A stretch of DNA of 64,000 bases, from assembly GCF_034263275.1 (NCBI RefSeq), contig NZ_CP139559.1, forward strand, positions 3,906,001-3,970,000, in the 5' to 3' direction. The translations under genes and the position numbers were made by a program. Shown here in pieces: positions 33,442-42,937 of the stretch. A model generated the notes under the pieces. The model was not told the origin of the DNA. It saw nothing but the letters and a program-made list of their open reading frames with translations, and made no database searches. The stretch comes from Mucilaginibacter sp. cycad4 (GTDB lineage: Bacteria; Bacteroidota; Bacteroidia; Sphingobacteriales; Sphingobacteriaceae). Within the stretch, counting starts at the first letter, position 1, and the number at the start of each line of letters is the position of its first letter.

Positions 33442-34824
33442 TTACTGCTGCTTATATTCGCTGTTCCAGGTTGGGCTTGCATCCTCACCTTTTTGCCCGT
33501 CGAGCTTTACTACAAAGCTTTTAGCCGGGAAATATGGCGTGATATTGATATCGAGGTGAATACGGTCCTTCTGCTGCTCATCGCGCTCAAACCTTATTAT
33601 TTTAAAGCGTTCGATAAGCCTGTCGGGCCCCTGGATATTATCTAAAAACTTCACGATTTGTGAGCGCAGGTCCTGCTCTGTTTTTGAAGTCCAGTTTTCA
33701 AAAGCACGGCGGTTCAAAAAGTCGAACAATACCTTGGTGATATAGTCAAATACGCGCACTACCGAATAGGTTTGCAAACCGATGTTATCGCCATTAAACA
33801 AAGTTTTAGCCGAAAACGCCATTACCTTGCCGTACTCATTAACCATGGGCACCAGGCCAATACGTTCCAGGTGCGAGATCTCGCTCTTTTTAAGGTCAAA
33901 GCGTACACCATCCACCTCGTTAACCGCGCCATGTTTTTTACCGGCAGTAACCTGCGACATCAGCGTATAATACATTTTGCCTGCCAATGCCGCCGAGCCC
34001 GGAATATACAGGTCGTCATCTTCGCCTGCTTCGGCAACTTTGCCGCGGCCTACCAGCCAGTTACAGGTCATGATGGTATTTGATTTAAAGGCATCGCCGC
34101 CGGTTAAATTGGCTGATGTAAACAGGTCTATCACATCATCCGGTTGTTCAAGGTCCGCAAAATCGGTCACCAGCATTACTTTATTATCATATGCTATTTT
34201 TGACCAGCGTTCAACTACTTTGTTTGAGCCAAGATATCCCGGCACAACCAGTATCGAATAATTTTGACGAAGGTCAAGCCTGTCGTAATTTTGCTTAAGC
34301 TCATTTGCAGCATATTCAATAAAGCGCGGGTTATCAAGCTCTTTCAACTGATCTATCGTGGCATTCATTAACACCACGTTCTTCAGCTTATCCTGTTCGG
34401 TATTTTTATAAAACAAATGTACTGTACGGTAAGCCTGCTCCAGTTCGCGGGTGCTTTCCAATACATTGAGTAAATTTTTGTTCAGGTTTTCTTCAACGCT
34501 TTGCAGCTTCTGTGCGCTTTTCTCAATCGTATCGCTAACCGATTCGCCGCTTTCCAAAGCTTCTATCCATTGATTAAGTTTCAGCTTAAGCTCTTCGCGC
34601 TCCCCCTTCTTCTCATCATCAGTTAAAAAAATCTGTTTACGGGCTTTGCGTTCGGGGTTCAGGTTCTGAAGGCCATCAATAGTAGCTTCCAGCAAATCAA
34701 AACCACCAACTTTTGATAGTTTATCCAAACTGGTTGATAAAGGTGCCGCGCCGCTTCTTTCTTTTATTTTAAGAGCCTGGTCTGTTGAATTTTCATTCAG
34801 GATCTGCTCGTTTGGTGTTGCCAT
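33442..34824 (-). CDS. tssC: T6SS contractile sheath large subunit TssC
   Basis: Large sheath protein that with TssB forms the contractile tail sheath around the Hcp tube. The 460-residue length and the C-terminal pattern ENWTSKTEQDLRSQIVKFLD, IRFERDEQQKDRIHLDINIT and PYFPAKSFVVKLDG are typical of the family. Upstream hallmarks are YSILVVPGYLGSN, GDAFKSNTIMTCNWLVGRG and NEYGKVMAFSAKTLFNGDN. It starts 32 bp after tssB, the standard pair order. The C-terminus interacts with ClpV recycling through TssB in other systems. Confidence 0.95.
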   Translation of the reverse strand: MATPNEQILNENSTDQALKIKERSGAAPLSTSLDKLSKVGGFDLLEATIDGLQNLNPERKARKQIFLTDDEKKGEREELKLKLNQWIEALESGESVSDTIEKSAQKLQSVEENLNKNLLNVLESTRELEQAYRTVHLFYKNTEQDKLKNVVLMNATIDQLKELDNPRFIEYAANELKQNYDRLDLRQNYSILVVPGYLGSNKVVERWSKIAYDNKVMLVTDFADLEQPDDVIDLFTSANLTGGDAFKSNTIMTCNWLVGRGKVAEAGEDDDLYIPGSAALAGKMYYTLMSQVTAGKKHGAVNEVDGVRFDLKKSEISHLERIGLVPMVNEYGKVMAFSAKTLFNGDNIGLQTYSVVRVFDYITKVLFDFLNRRAFENWTSKTEQDLRSQIVKFLDNIQGPDRLIERFKIIRFERDEQQKDRIHLDINITPYFPAKSFVVKLDGQKGEDASPTWNSEYKQQ

Positions 34825-34856
34825 GATCGTGTTGTTAAATGTTTAGGATTAGCTAA

Positions 34857-35297
34857 TTATTGGTCAAGCTCGGTTACTATATTTTTTAACGCCTCAATAA
34901 AGGCCTGTTTGGTTTCGGCATTATCAAGGGTTGACTTAAGCGTTTTATTGGTTTTCAGCTGCTTCATGATATTGAGGTACATCTCGCGCTGGATATTAAG
35001 TTTATGCAGGTATTTACTTTGTTGTACCAGGTTCTTAGCGTTAAAATCACCAAGATGTTGAAAGTGCAGGGTTTCGGTAACGTTCGAGCCATCTTCTTTT
35101 TCCAGTTCAACGTTTACTTTGGGCTTGTAATGGGCAAAAACCTCTTCTACATTTTTAAGTCCTTCAACCTTCTCCGGTCTCAGCGGCTCATTATCAGTTA
35201 ATTTTTGAATAAACAAAGTTTTATTGGGAGCTATCTCACCAAATGCTTCCGAGGTATCAACTTTTGTTTCGTTTCCCCCTATTTCGTAATTAAACAT
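34857..35297 (-). CDS. tssB: T6SS contractile sheath small subunit TssB
   Basis: Small sheath subunit, 146 residues, starting MFNYEIGGNETKVDTSEAFG. Family features include IAPNKTLFIQKLTDNEPLRP, FAHYKPKVNVELEKEDG, and FQHLGDFNAKNLVQQSKYLH followed by a helical C-terminus. It packs with TssC as a heterodimer. The order tssH-tssB-tssC on one strand matches other subtype iii loci. The 88-bp gap to tssH is AT-rich with no strong hairpin. Confidence 0.92.
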   Translation of the reverse strand: MFNYEIGGNETKVDTSEAFGEIAPNKTLFIQKLTDNEPLRPEKVEGLKNVEEVFAHYKPKVNVELEKEDGSNVTETLHFQHLGDFNAKNLVQQSKYLHKLNIQREMYLNIMKQLKTNKTLKSTLDNAETKQAFIEALKNIVTELDQ

Positions 35298-35385
35298 AGC
35301 TTTAAATGATAAGTATGAAAGTGTTTATGTTATAATGCAATAACTATAAAATTGTTTTTAACAGTATGTATTTCAGTTAAATTAC

Positions 35386-37863
35386 TTAATTAATGCTCCA
35401 CAATAATTCGTTATCGTCGTTTTTTTTATCTATGGCGATAGTATTTCCTTTTTTTAGTTCGCCCGAAATAATGTAGCGTGATATTGGCCTGCGCAACTGG
35501 TTACGGATCACTGCCGAGAGCTGCCGGGCACCATATTTGGGTGTAAAACCGCTTAAGGCCAACATACTTTTAGCTTCAGCGCTTAACAGCATATTTATGC
35601 CCATTTTATCAAGCGCCTGTATGAGGCTTTTAAGCTGGATCTCAAAAATGCGTACCACGTTTTCTTCATGTATAGGCGCAAAGGGTACTATCTCTGATAA
35701 CCGCGCCAAAAACTCCGGCCTGAACTTATTGGCCATCACCTCCATCAATTGATTTGATGTAGGCATATGGCCCCGGCTAATTTGTTCGGCCACCCACTCG
35801 CTGCCTATGTTTGAGGTAAACAGCACCAGGGCATTTGAAAAATCGCCTTGCTTGCCCAACCTGTCGTGCATTTGGCCTTCGTCCAGGATCTGTAAAAAGA
35901 TATCAAATACCGATGGGTGTGCCTTTTCAATTTCATCAAACAGTACAACCGAGTAAGGTTGCTGCCTTATTTTGTTTACGAGCAAGCCGCCCTCTTCATA
36001 ACCTACATAGCCGGGCGGCGCGCCATACAGCAAGGCGGCCGAATGCTCCTCCTTAAACTCCGACATATCAAAGCGGATCATCGCCTTTTCGTCATTAAAC
36101 AAAAACTCGGCTATTGATTTGGCCAGCTCCGTTTTACCGGTACCCGTTGGGCCAAGCAAAAAAAATGAGCCGATGGGCTGACCTTTTTTGTTCAGTCCGC
36201 TGCGCGATTCGAGTACAGCATCAGATACCGCCTTCAACGCCTGGTCCTGCCCCACAACCCGTTTTTTCAGGAAGCCTTCCATCCCCAAAAGCCGCTCTTT
36301 TTCCTGTGCCTGGATCTTACCTAAGGGGATGCCTGTTTTGTAAGAGATAACAGCGGCAATATCATATTTATCAACTACCTCCGTTTTATTTTGAGCCAAT
36401 TCTTCAAGCCGGCCCAGGTTGCGCTCAAAGTAAGCGATGTATTCATCGGGCGTTTCAAAAGTATCAACCTGGGTTTCATCTTCCAGTTGACCTAACAACA
36501 CTGCGCTTATTTTATTGCGATACAGGGTGTAAAGCCATTGGTATGCTCCGATCAAATCGCCCGCATCATCCTGCGCTTTCAATTCGTCCAGTTCGGTGCG
36601 GAGTTCGGAAAGGGCCGTATCAGTAGTATCGTTCATTAAGCGGATAGCAGCCATGGTACGGTCAAGCAGGTCGAAGGCAGAATCGGGCAGGCGGCGGTCT
36701 TTCATGTACCGCTGCGCCAGTCTTACGCATTCTTCGGCAGTGTTATCATCTATTTTCAAGTTGTGATGCCCCTCATACCGGGGCACCAGCTTTTTAAGCA
36801 TTTTTATAGCCGTAGGCGTATCAGGCTCATTTACCTGCAGTACCTCAAACCGTCGGCTGAATGCCTGTTCGGGTTCAATCACTTTGCGGTATTCGTCAAT
36901 AGTCGTAGCACCAATTACTGTTATTTCGCCGCGGGCAAGCTCAGGTTTCAGCAAGTTGCCGACGCCACCGCCTATCGGCCCTTTATTGTCAAGCAGGGTG
37001 TGTACCTCGTCAATAAACAGGATGGCCTTTTCAAACTGCTTTATCTCGCGCAGGATATTTTTTAACCTGTCTTCTATCTCTCCTTTATAAGATGCACCCG
37101 CAATCAGCGATCCTAAATCGAGCTCAAAAAGCTGTACATTTTTTAGCGATGCCGGCACCTGCCCATTTACAATATTAAGCGCGAACCCATCAACCAGGGC
37201 CGTTTTTCCAACGCCCGCATCGCCGGTGATCATTACATTGGGCTTGGTACGCCGGCTCAGGATCTCCATCACCATCCGTGTTTCACGCTCCCGGCCTATG
37301 ATAGGATCTACCTTACCCTGTTTGGCCAGGCTTGTGCGGTCTACACAGTATTTGAGCAACGCTGTTGTTTGTTTGGGCGCATTGTCGTTATCCCCTGTAC
37401 CCGCGGAGGGGTTTACCGCATGGTTAACCTCCTCATTACTCAAATAAATATCCAGCAACTCGCGTTCTTTTACCGGGAAAGATTTTAGCTGGTTAGCGTC
37501 AAAACCCACATTTGGCTTTATTAATGCAATCAACACACAAACGGGCGTAATCAAATCCTGGCCCAATTTTATGCGCACATTATCGGCTTCTTCAAACACC
37601 TGTTTCACCTGGGTATTACCTAACATTTCGTCGGGCACAGTTAAAGCAGCCGAATAATCTTCAATGCGTACTTCGGCCCAATCGCTTATATAAGCAGTAT
37701 CTTTCCCGATGGACTGAAGCAGGTTCTTCAACCCCACTTCCTGGTGCATCAAGCCTTTTAAAAGATGCGCCGGACCAAACTCCTTGTGGTGATATTCTTT
37801 GGCTAATGACTGCGCTACCCGCACCGCCGTTTTCACCGACTCGCCTAAATTAACTATGTTCAT
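35386..37863 (-). CDS. tssH: T6SS sheath-recycling ATPase ClpV (TssH)
   Basis: AAA+ ATPase of 825 residues that disassembles contracted TssBC sheaths. It has a Clp N-terminal domain (about 1-150, AKEYHHKEFGPAHLLKGLMH), first Walker A in MITGDAGVGKTALVDGFALN, Walker B in AILFIDEVHTLLD, a coiled middle region (about 420-500), second Walker A in LLGPTGTGKTELAKSIAEFL, Walker B in VVLFDEIEKAHPSVFDIFLQ, and a C-terminal D2-small domain (GFTPKYGARQLSAVIRNQLR). It differs from ClpB in its shortened middle domain. It begins 3 bp after tssR, so the two are coupled. Confidence 0.94.
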   Translation of the reverse strand: MNIVNLGESVKTAVRVAQSLAKEYHHKEFGPAHLLKGLMHQEVGLKNLLQSIGKDTAYISDWAEVRIEDYSAALTVPDEMLGNTQVKQVFEEADNVRIKLGQDLITPVCVLIALIKPNVGFDANQLKSFPVKERELLDIYLSNEEVNHAVNPSAGTGDNDNAPKQTTALLKYCVDRTSLAKQGKVDPIIGRERETRMVMEILSRRTKPNVMITGDAGVGKTALVDGFALNIVNGQVPASLKNVQLFELDLGSLIAGASYKGEIEDRLKNILREIKQFEKAILFIDEVHTLLDNKGPIGGGVGNLLKPELARGEITVIGATTIDEYRKVIEPEQAFSRRFEVLQVNEPDTPTAIKMLKKLVPRYEGHHNLKIDDNTAEECVRLAQRYMKDRRLPDSAFDLLDRTMAAIRLMNDTTDTALSELRTELDELKAQDDAGDLIGAYQWLYTLYRNKISAVLLGQLEDETQVDTFETPDEYIAYFERNLGRLEELAQNKTEVVDKYDIAAVISYKTGIPLGKIQAQEKERLLGMEGFLKKRVVGQDQALKAVSDAVLESRSGLNKKGQPIGSFFLLGPTGTGKTELAKSIAEFLFNDEKAMIRFDMSEFKEEHSAALLYGAPPGYVGYEEGGLLVNKIRQQPYSVVLFDEIEKAHPSVFDIFLQILDEGQMHDRLGKQGDFSNALVLFTSNIGSEWVAEQISRGHMPTSNQLMEVMANKFRPEFLARLSEIVPFAPIHEENVVRIFEIQLKSLIQALDKMGINMLLSAEAKSMLALSGFTPKYGARQLSAVIRNQLRRPISRYIISGELKKGNTIAIDKKNDDNELLWSIN

Positions 37864-37866
37864 ATG

Positions 37867-40230
37867 CTATTGCAGGTTAGCCTGGGTTATATAATAATAG
37901 GTTTTGCCGTTTGATGTAAAATGCTGACTGGTTATAGCAGCCTGTTTAATAACATCACTGCTATGGATCAAATAATGAATATATGCCTCAAACTGCGCCT
38001 GCGGCATATCATCGGTATGTTTAAGATCATTCACCTTCTTGTTATAAAAATCTTTTTTGCCGGGCAAGGGCAAACTGGTAACGCGCAGAAAATAATCGGC
38101 CAGGGTCATGTCCTTAACATCACTGCCTGATATGTTAAGCCCTAAATGTTTGGCCGCGATATCAACATAGTTATCAACCAGTTTTGAGCGATAATCAGAT
38201 GCGTCCCGCTGCAGGTTTTCACCTATCATGAGCGATAACAGATCCGTTAGCTGTTTATAATCCTGCTCGTTCAATATCAGCAAATATTGCAGCTGGCCCT
38301 TACTTTCATTCACCAGGTTTCCGGGCGCTTCGGCACTGAGGTAATATTTGAAAGCGTTATGCGGCATATTGTTGCCCAGGTTGGTTGATGGCTGCCCCTG
38401 CTGCTGCATAACCAGCGGCTGCACATAGCGGTTTTCGCGCCCGGTAAGCCTGAAAGCACTGTCAAGCGTATGAATCTGGTTATGGATATCATAATCCGTT
38501 TCGCGCATCAGGCGTTCAACTGCTAAACTCATAGCCTGGTTTGATTTTACCACTCTCTTGGGCGGAAACACCACAGCGCCCTGGATCAGGCTCTTTTTGG
38601 GATAATCGAGGTAAAAAGAAACCGAATCGGAAAGCGATGTATTGAATTGCTGCACGTTGGTAAGGCCTTCGCCGTTAACCATGCGCTGTTTTTTATAATC
38701 GGCCAGCTTTACCGCAGATTGTGATACAATTTGCCTTGCCTGGATCACGAAATCATTGTAGATAGGGTTATAATCGCTAAATACCTGGATAGCTAACAAA
38801 CGGGCGTTAGCTGCTGCTATTTGATTGGCCACCGTATTAACGCCTAACGAATTTCGATCTAAAGCACCGGTGGCACCAATCAGGATGACCAGGTTGGTTT
38901 CATCGGGATGATTGCCAAACAGGTTTAGCCCCGTGCGAATACCGTCAAAAACAGGTTGGGAACTTATAACCGGGGCACAATTGCCTGTTGTAGTTGACTG
39001 CGATTCGAGGTATTTTACCAGGTTGCGATAATCGGCACTAAGCGGGGTTGACTGGATGCCCCCGGTTTGACAGCCGGCTGCGTTACGGTAAACTACAGCC
39101 CCATATCTAACCTGGTTACCCCTGGCATGCGCGTCAAAAATATCTTCAAATGATTGAATAGTGCTGGTAATACCCGAAAAATAATTGCGCATAGGGCTGC
39201 CGCCATCCACCACAAACACAATGTTAACGTGGTGAACATTGTTGCGAATTTTAAGGTAATCCTTATATGCTAAATGCCCGCCTTTAATATTAAGCACACT
39301 GTTATGGCTTTTATCATAAACATCGGTTGCGAAGCCGAGGCTAAGATTACCCGAAGCAGATGAGCTTACGGGCATGCTCAATAATAAGGGAGCATTATCG
39401 GCCAGTAAAGGATCAAAAGCAAAGTAACCTGTACCTCCGTTGCTATTATTGGTTTTTAATGAACGGTTGATATACCCTGCAATGGAATCATTGATCAACG
39501 GCTGGTTTTCCCTTGCCGACCCGATATATAGCCTATCGCCCCAGCTGTGAACGGCGTCGGCGGCTATCCAGCCATAAACACTGCCGGCGGCATTATCAGC
39601 AATCAGCTGCGGATCAGAGCCTACCAGTACTTTTTTTCCGTCGTCGGATTTTTTGTATACATAAACCACATTGTGCAACGCCACTTTGGTTTTTTTCTGG
39701 CTTTGATCGGGCCCGGCAAAAATGTATGCCGAATCGGTTTTGTCATAATAATAATCGGGCATAGTGAGCGGACCTGCACCACTTATGATGGTGATATATT
39801 TTTCGGGATAACCATTCCTGCTGGTAAAAGCCGATTGCCAGGGCAACACCTTTGAAATGCTGATCCATCCGTAACTTTGCGAGCTTTTTTTATTGGTAAG
39901 CTTTTTACCCTGTACCATGCCTGCCTGGTACTTAATCAGTTTTATGAAACCGTTTTTTTGTTCGCTAACATAAAAGGGTTCCATGAAACTTATTTTTTTC
40001 ATTACCAGTGTTCCGCCCGGCGAGGTATACGTATAATTTTCAGCCCTGTCTGAAAATACGATCCAGGGCAGGGAGGTACGGTCGTCGGTGTTGTAAATGC
40101 TGGTGCGCTCATCAGGTTTTTCAAACGCTTTGGGCAATGTTACTACCGTTTTGCCAAGCGATACCGGCGATTGCGCCCTGGCCGCAATTAGTATACAGGT
40201 TAAAAAAATGGAGCTTAATATGTTTTTCAT
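37867..40230 (-). CDS. tssR: T6SS-iii protein TssR with VWA-like domain
   Basis: Subtype iii-specific component, 787 residues, with a signal peptide (MKNILSSIFLTCILIAARAQ) placing it in the periplasm. Residues about 25-240 are SH3-like strand-rich segments (EPFYVSEQKNGFIKLIKYQA, YGWISISKVLPWQSAFTSRN). A von Willebrand A-like domain follows from about 330 (HHVNIVFVVDGGSPMRNYFS, FEDIFDAHARGNQVRYGAVV, LVILIGATGALDRNSL). The metal site reads D-G-G-S-P rather than D-x-S-x-S, so metal binding may be altered. The C-terminal third is helical. In Bacteroidota, TssR replaces part of the missing TssJLM envelope complex. Confidence 0.88.
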   Translation of the reverse strand: MKNILSSIFLTCILIAARAQSPVSLGKTVVTLPKAFEKPDERTSIYNTDDRTSLPWIVFSDRAENYTYTSPGGTLVMKKISFMEPFYVSEQKNGFIKLIKYQAGMVQGKKLTNKKSSQSYGWISISKVLPWQSAFTSRNGYPEKYITIISGAGPLTMPDYYYDKTDSAYIFAGPDQSQKKTKVALHNVVYVYKKSDDGKKVLVGSDPQLIADNAAGSVYGWIAADAVHSWGDRLYIGSARENQPLINDSIAGYINRSLKTNNSNGGTGYFAFDPLLADNAPLLLSMPVSSSASGNLSLGFATDVYDKSHNSVLNIKGGHLAYKDYLKIRNNVHHVNIVFVVDGGSPMRNYFSGITSTIQSFEDIFDAHARGNQVRYGAVVYRNAAGCQTGGIQSTPLSADYRNLVKYLESQSTTTGNCAPVISSQPVFDGIRTGLNLFGNHPDETNLVILIGATGALDRNSLGVNTVANQIAAANARLLAIQVFSDYNPIYNDFVIQARQIVSQSAVKLADYKKQRMVNGEGLTNVQQFNTSLSDSVSFYLDYPKKSLIQGAVVFPPKRVVKSNQAMSLAVERLMRETDYDIHNQIHTLDSAFRLTGRENRYVQPLVMQQQGQPSTNLGNNMPHNAFKYYLSAEAPGNLVNESKGQLQYLLILNEQDYKQLTDLLSLMIGENLQRDASDYRSKLVDNYVDIAAKHLGLNISGSDVKDMTLADYFLRVTSLPLPGKKDFYNKKVNDLKHTDDMPQAQFEAYIHYLIHSSDVIKQAAITSQHFTSNGKTYYYITQANLQ

Positions 40231-40261
40231 GCTGGTTGATGCAAATAGGTTTTAAAATGGA

Positions 40262-41224
40262 TTATCTGGGCCTCTTTTCGGGGGCAGCAGTGGTTGCATG
40301 CTGCCTTACCGAAAGCATACTTGAGCAATTTGATTTTGGCTTTAGAGTAACCTGTGCTTCGTCAACACTGATACCGCCTCCAAAAGTTAACCGCATACAG
40401 TAAGAGTAAAAATCAGTCCGTTTGCTCTCGCCGTTATCCTCGAGGTTTACGGTAACTTTCTCATCTCCGCAGAAATACCTCCTGACGAGGTAATAGTAAT
40501 GGCGGTTAAAATCACCACCGTTGGCTATAGCCTGCAGGTGTGCCCTGATATCGTCAATTACGCGGCGTTCGCTTTCGCCAGGGTTTACGATCTGGTTAGC
40601 AAATGTCGAATCGGGATTGGTAATACGCATGCGGTGATAGACTGGGCGCCTGTTTTTATCCGTGCTCAGTTTGATGAAATAGGTACCGGGGTTGTGAAAG
40701 GTGTAGAGCGCCGTTGGCCCTTTAACATCCACCCTGCCGGTTTCTCCAAACGACCATTCATAAATCCGGGCGTTACCCTGTGCCTCAAGCCTTACCTGTT
40801 CATTTACGATACCCTGTGTAGGCCCGTTAATAGTAATCAGGGTATCTGCAGCCATGGTTGGGGTACTATCCTTTACGCTAACCGGGAATTGCTGCGTTAA
40901 ATTACCATCAACGGTAAGCCGTATGATATAGTCGCCTGTTTTTTTAAAGTGGTAGCTTCCGTTTTGCCGGGTTGATTTATCGCCGTTGCCAAACTCCCAA
41001 AGCCAGCTTTTGGCATTGGCGGTATTATCCGAGTAAACCAGGTGCTCGTTCAGGGCTATCTCATCCTTCAGGATGCGGGCGTTGATCACTCTCTTTTCAA
41101 ACAATGAGCTCCGCAACAGGAAAATGATACCGGCAATAACAACCACGCCCGTAAAAATGTATAAAAAGGTGTAGGTGTTCCGGTTTGTATCGACGGGCCT
41201 CCCGTCGTTGTATTCGTTTTTCAT
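40262..41224 (-). CDS. tssP: T6SS-iii envelope protein TssP-like, PKD domains
   Basis: A 320-residue protein with a short cytoplasmic N-terminus, one transmembrane helix (about 19-40, TFLYIFTGVVVIAGIIFLLR) and a periplasmic part with two PKD-like domains: WLWEFGNGDKSTRQNGSYHF, then YEWSFGETGRVDVKGPTALY with TFHNPGTYFIKLS. A C-terminal region (about 215-320) holds two cysteines (YYLVRRYFCGDEKVTVNLED and YSYCMRLTFGGG) that could pair. Position between tssR and the TssO-like genes and the N-in topology match TssP. Numbering within the O/P/Q group is by analogy. Confidence 0.78.
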   Translation of the reverse strand: MKNEYNDGRPVDTNRNTYTFLYIFTGVVVIAGIIFLLRSSLFEKRVINARILKDEIALNEHLVYSDNTANAKSWLWEFGNGDKSTRQNGSYHFKKTGDYIIRLTVDGNLTQQFPVSVKDSTPTMAADTLITINGPTQGIVNEQVRLEAQGNARIYEWSFGETGRVDVKGPTALYTFHNPGTYFIKLSTDKNRRPVYHRMRITNPDSTFANQIVNPGESERRVIDDIRAHLQAIANGGDFNRHYYYLVRRYFCGDEKVTVNLEDNGESKRTDFYSYCMRLTFGGGISVDEAQVTLKPKSNCSSMLSVRQHATTAAPEKRPR

Positions 41225-41261
41225 TTTGCTTAGGTTATATATGGTAGATGTAGGATGATGC

Positions 41262-41750
41262 TTACCGGGCCAAGCTCATGTTTTGCTGCAATTGCCGCTG
41301 TGCAATGTGGCAGTCATCAACCGATCCTTTTATGTTCCTGATATCATTATAATTGCCCGTTAGTTCGCGCTTATCATAAAAAAGTGCCTGCAACAATTTT
41401 GAAGCATGGATAAAGCATTTATACCGCGCATCATAAGGGCGGCGGTTGTAATATGACTTTACAGCGCCTATTGAACCGCTGATATCATTTTCCAAAAAAA
41501 CGGCCTGTACGTTGGGGTTAAACTTTACTATTTTATGGTAAGTGGTATCAACTGTTGGTAAGGCTTCGGTAACAAGGCTTTCAAACTGCTCTTCTTCAGT
41601 TACTTTTTTAGCAAACTCGCTTTTTGATACTAACCCTTCGCTGCCATAATTATAAAATATAGCCACGCACAATATCACCGATGTTACTAAAAACATCCCT
41701 GTGAAAAACAGGAATTTTTCTCTCCGTTCTTTTAAACTGAATTTTAACAT
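41262..41750 (-). CDS. TssO-like T6SS membrane protein A
   Basis: A 162-residue single-span protein: LKERREKFLFFTGMFLVTSV starts the membrane helix (about 12-33), followed by a periplasmic domain with a conserved helix and RRPYDARYKCFIHASKLLQA. A CVAIFYNYGSE segment ends the membrane span; I see no proper lipobox, so it does not look like the TssQ lipoprotein. Size, topology and neighbours match the TssO family. It starts 8 bp after the next upstream gene and is 37 bp from tssP. Confidence 0.7.
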   Translation of the reverse strand: MLKFSLKERREKFLFFTGMFLVTSVILCVAIFYNYGSEGLVSKSEFAKKVTEEEQFESLVTEALPTVDTTYHKIVKFNPNVQAVFLENDISGSIGAVKSYYNRRPYDARYKCFIHASKLLQALFYDKRELTGNYNDIRNIKGSVDDCHIAQRQLQQNMSLAR

Positions 41751-41758
41751 ATGGCTTA

Positions 41759-42277
41759 TTAATGCGGATAGTGATGGTTTAACTGGTTAATGGCGGTTTT
41801 ATTTACCTGGCTGCACGACTCTAACTGTGAGCGAAGGCTTTCGATCTGGAAACGTGTAGTAAAAAGCGAATCTTTGATACTGGCAATAGTTTCAATATCG
41901 TTGCTGAGCTTTTTATACAGCTCAAAACTTTTAAGCGGGTAAGGATTGCTTTGCAGCCGCTCCTGGATATGCTGATTGCTTTCCTGGATATCATTAAGCA
42001 GCAAAGTTTGGTTATTAAGCTCCTGCGAGTTCATTTTTGCATACTGCGCAAGTTGCTGCATGCGCAGCAGGATCAATTCAAAACTGTTATTGATATCGGC
42101 ACGGAGTGCTATCAGCTGATCTGTTTTTTTAACGCGGGCATTTAATAATTCAAGCTCACGGCCCGAGGTTGCAAAAAAGAAGTAAACGATAATGATAGCA
42201 AAACCCAGTAATGTAATAAGGTACATCATGAATTTGCGATAAGCCCGGTTTAGGTCGCTATTGTTTACAGGTTTCAT
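41759..42277 (-). CDS. TssO-like T6SS membrane protein B, first gene of the minus-strand arm
   Basis: A 172-residue protein with a cytoplasmic tail, one membrane helix (about 16-36, MMYLITLLGFAIIIVYFFFA) and a long periplasmic coiled coil (about 40-160, LLNARVKKTDQLIALRADIN through FTTRFQIESLRSQLES). The length, N-in topology and gene order resemble TssO, and its opening N-D-L-N-R-A-Y-R-K-F resembles the start of its neighbour. Two TssO-like genes in tandem suggest a duplicated or divergent envelope subunit. It is divergent from tssE across a 221-bp promoter region. Confidence 0.7.
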   Translation of the reverse strand: MKPVNNSDLNRAYRKFMMYLITLLGFAIIIVYFFFATSGRELELLNARVKKTDQLIALRADINNSFELILLRMQQLAQYAKMNSQELNNQTLLLNDIQESNQHIQERLQSNPYPLKSFELYKKLSNDIETIASIKDSLFTTRFQIESLRSQLESCSQVNKTAINQLNHHYPH

Positions 42278-42498
42278 CTAATATATTATAGTATCGGTTC
42301 GGTTTATTTACAGCTAAAAAGCTGCATTTTATAATATTTAGCACACGCTTATTAATTAACCAATAGTGTAATAATTATCAAAAAACCAATACTTTATCAA
42401 CTATTTATAACCAATAAAACATATCTACAACTATTTTTGAAAATAAATGTTTATAAAAAGTTAAAATTTAACACAGGCGCAATCCAATAATATCATTT
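42278..42498. promoter_or_regulatory. divergent promoter region of the T6SS locus
   Basis: This AT-rich 221-bp stretch separates the two arms of the T6SS. A CAGCTAAAAAGCTG hairpin lies near 42311-42324. TATTTTTG at 42432-42439 matches the Bacteroidota -7 element TAnnTTTG for the tssE direction, about 60 bp ahead of its ATG, though no good -33 TTG precedes it. No clear promoter was found for the minus-strand arm. Functional assignment is by position. Confidence 0.4.
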
Positions 42499-42933
42499 AT
42501 GCTGAACCCGCTTTATTCAAAACCACTCCGTTTTAGCCATATCAATAACGGGCAGGACCTTGATAAACAAGACCTTGGCGCATCTATATCGCAATACATC
42601 GAACTCATTATTTTTACCCGTTTTGGCGAGCATCGATATAACCCTGAGTTTGGTTGCGAGATCTGGGATATGGACTTTGAACTTATTATGAGCGAGACCA
42701 TTTGGGAAGAAAAACTGAGACAATCGTTATTACGCTCTATCACCAGATTTGAAAACAGGATCTATGATATTGATATCAGTGTTAACATTACCGAGATCAA
42801 TAAATTTTACCCGTTGCGTAATGTGAGCGAGATAAAAAAGAAGGTAGAGATAAGCATTAAGGGCAAACTGAACAAAACCGGCGAAACATATTTGTTCAAA
42901 ACTGCTTTATTCCTAAGCCCGCTATCAGCATAA
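42499..42933 (+). CDS. tssE: T6SS baseplate protein TssE (gp25-like)
   Basis: A 144-residue baseplate wedge protein of the gp25 family. The core ISQYIELIIFTRFGEHRYNP with EFGCEIWDMDFE carries the gp25 fold's E-F-G/W-D pattern, followed by LRQSLLRSITRFENRIYDID and a strand-rich end. TssE links sheath polymerisation to the TssF/TssG/TssK wedge. It opens the plus-strand arm, 4 bp ahead of tssF. Confidence 0.9.
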   Translation: MLNPLYSKPLRFSHINNGQDLDKQDLGASISQYIELIIFTRFGEHRYNPEFGCEIWDMDFELIMSETIWEEKLRQSLLRSITRFENRIYDIDISVNITEINKFYPLRNVSEIKKKVEISIKGKLNKTGETYLFKTALFLSPLSA

Positions 42934-42937
42934 ACCT

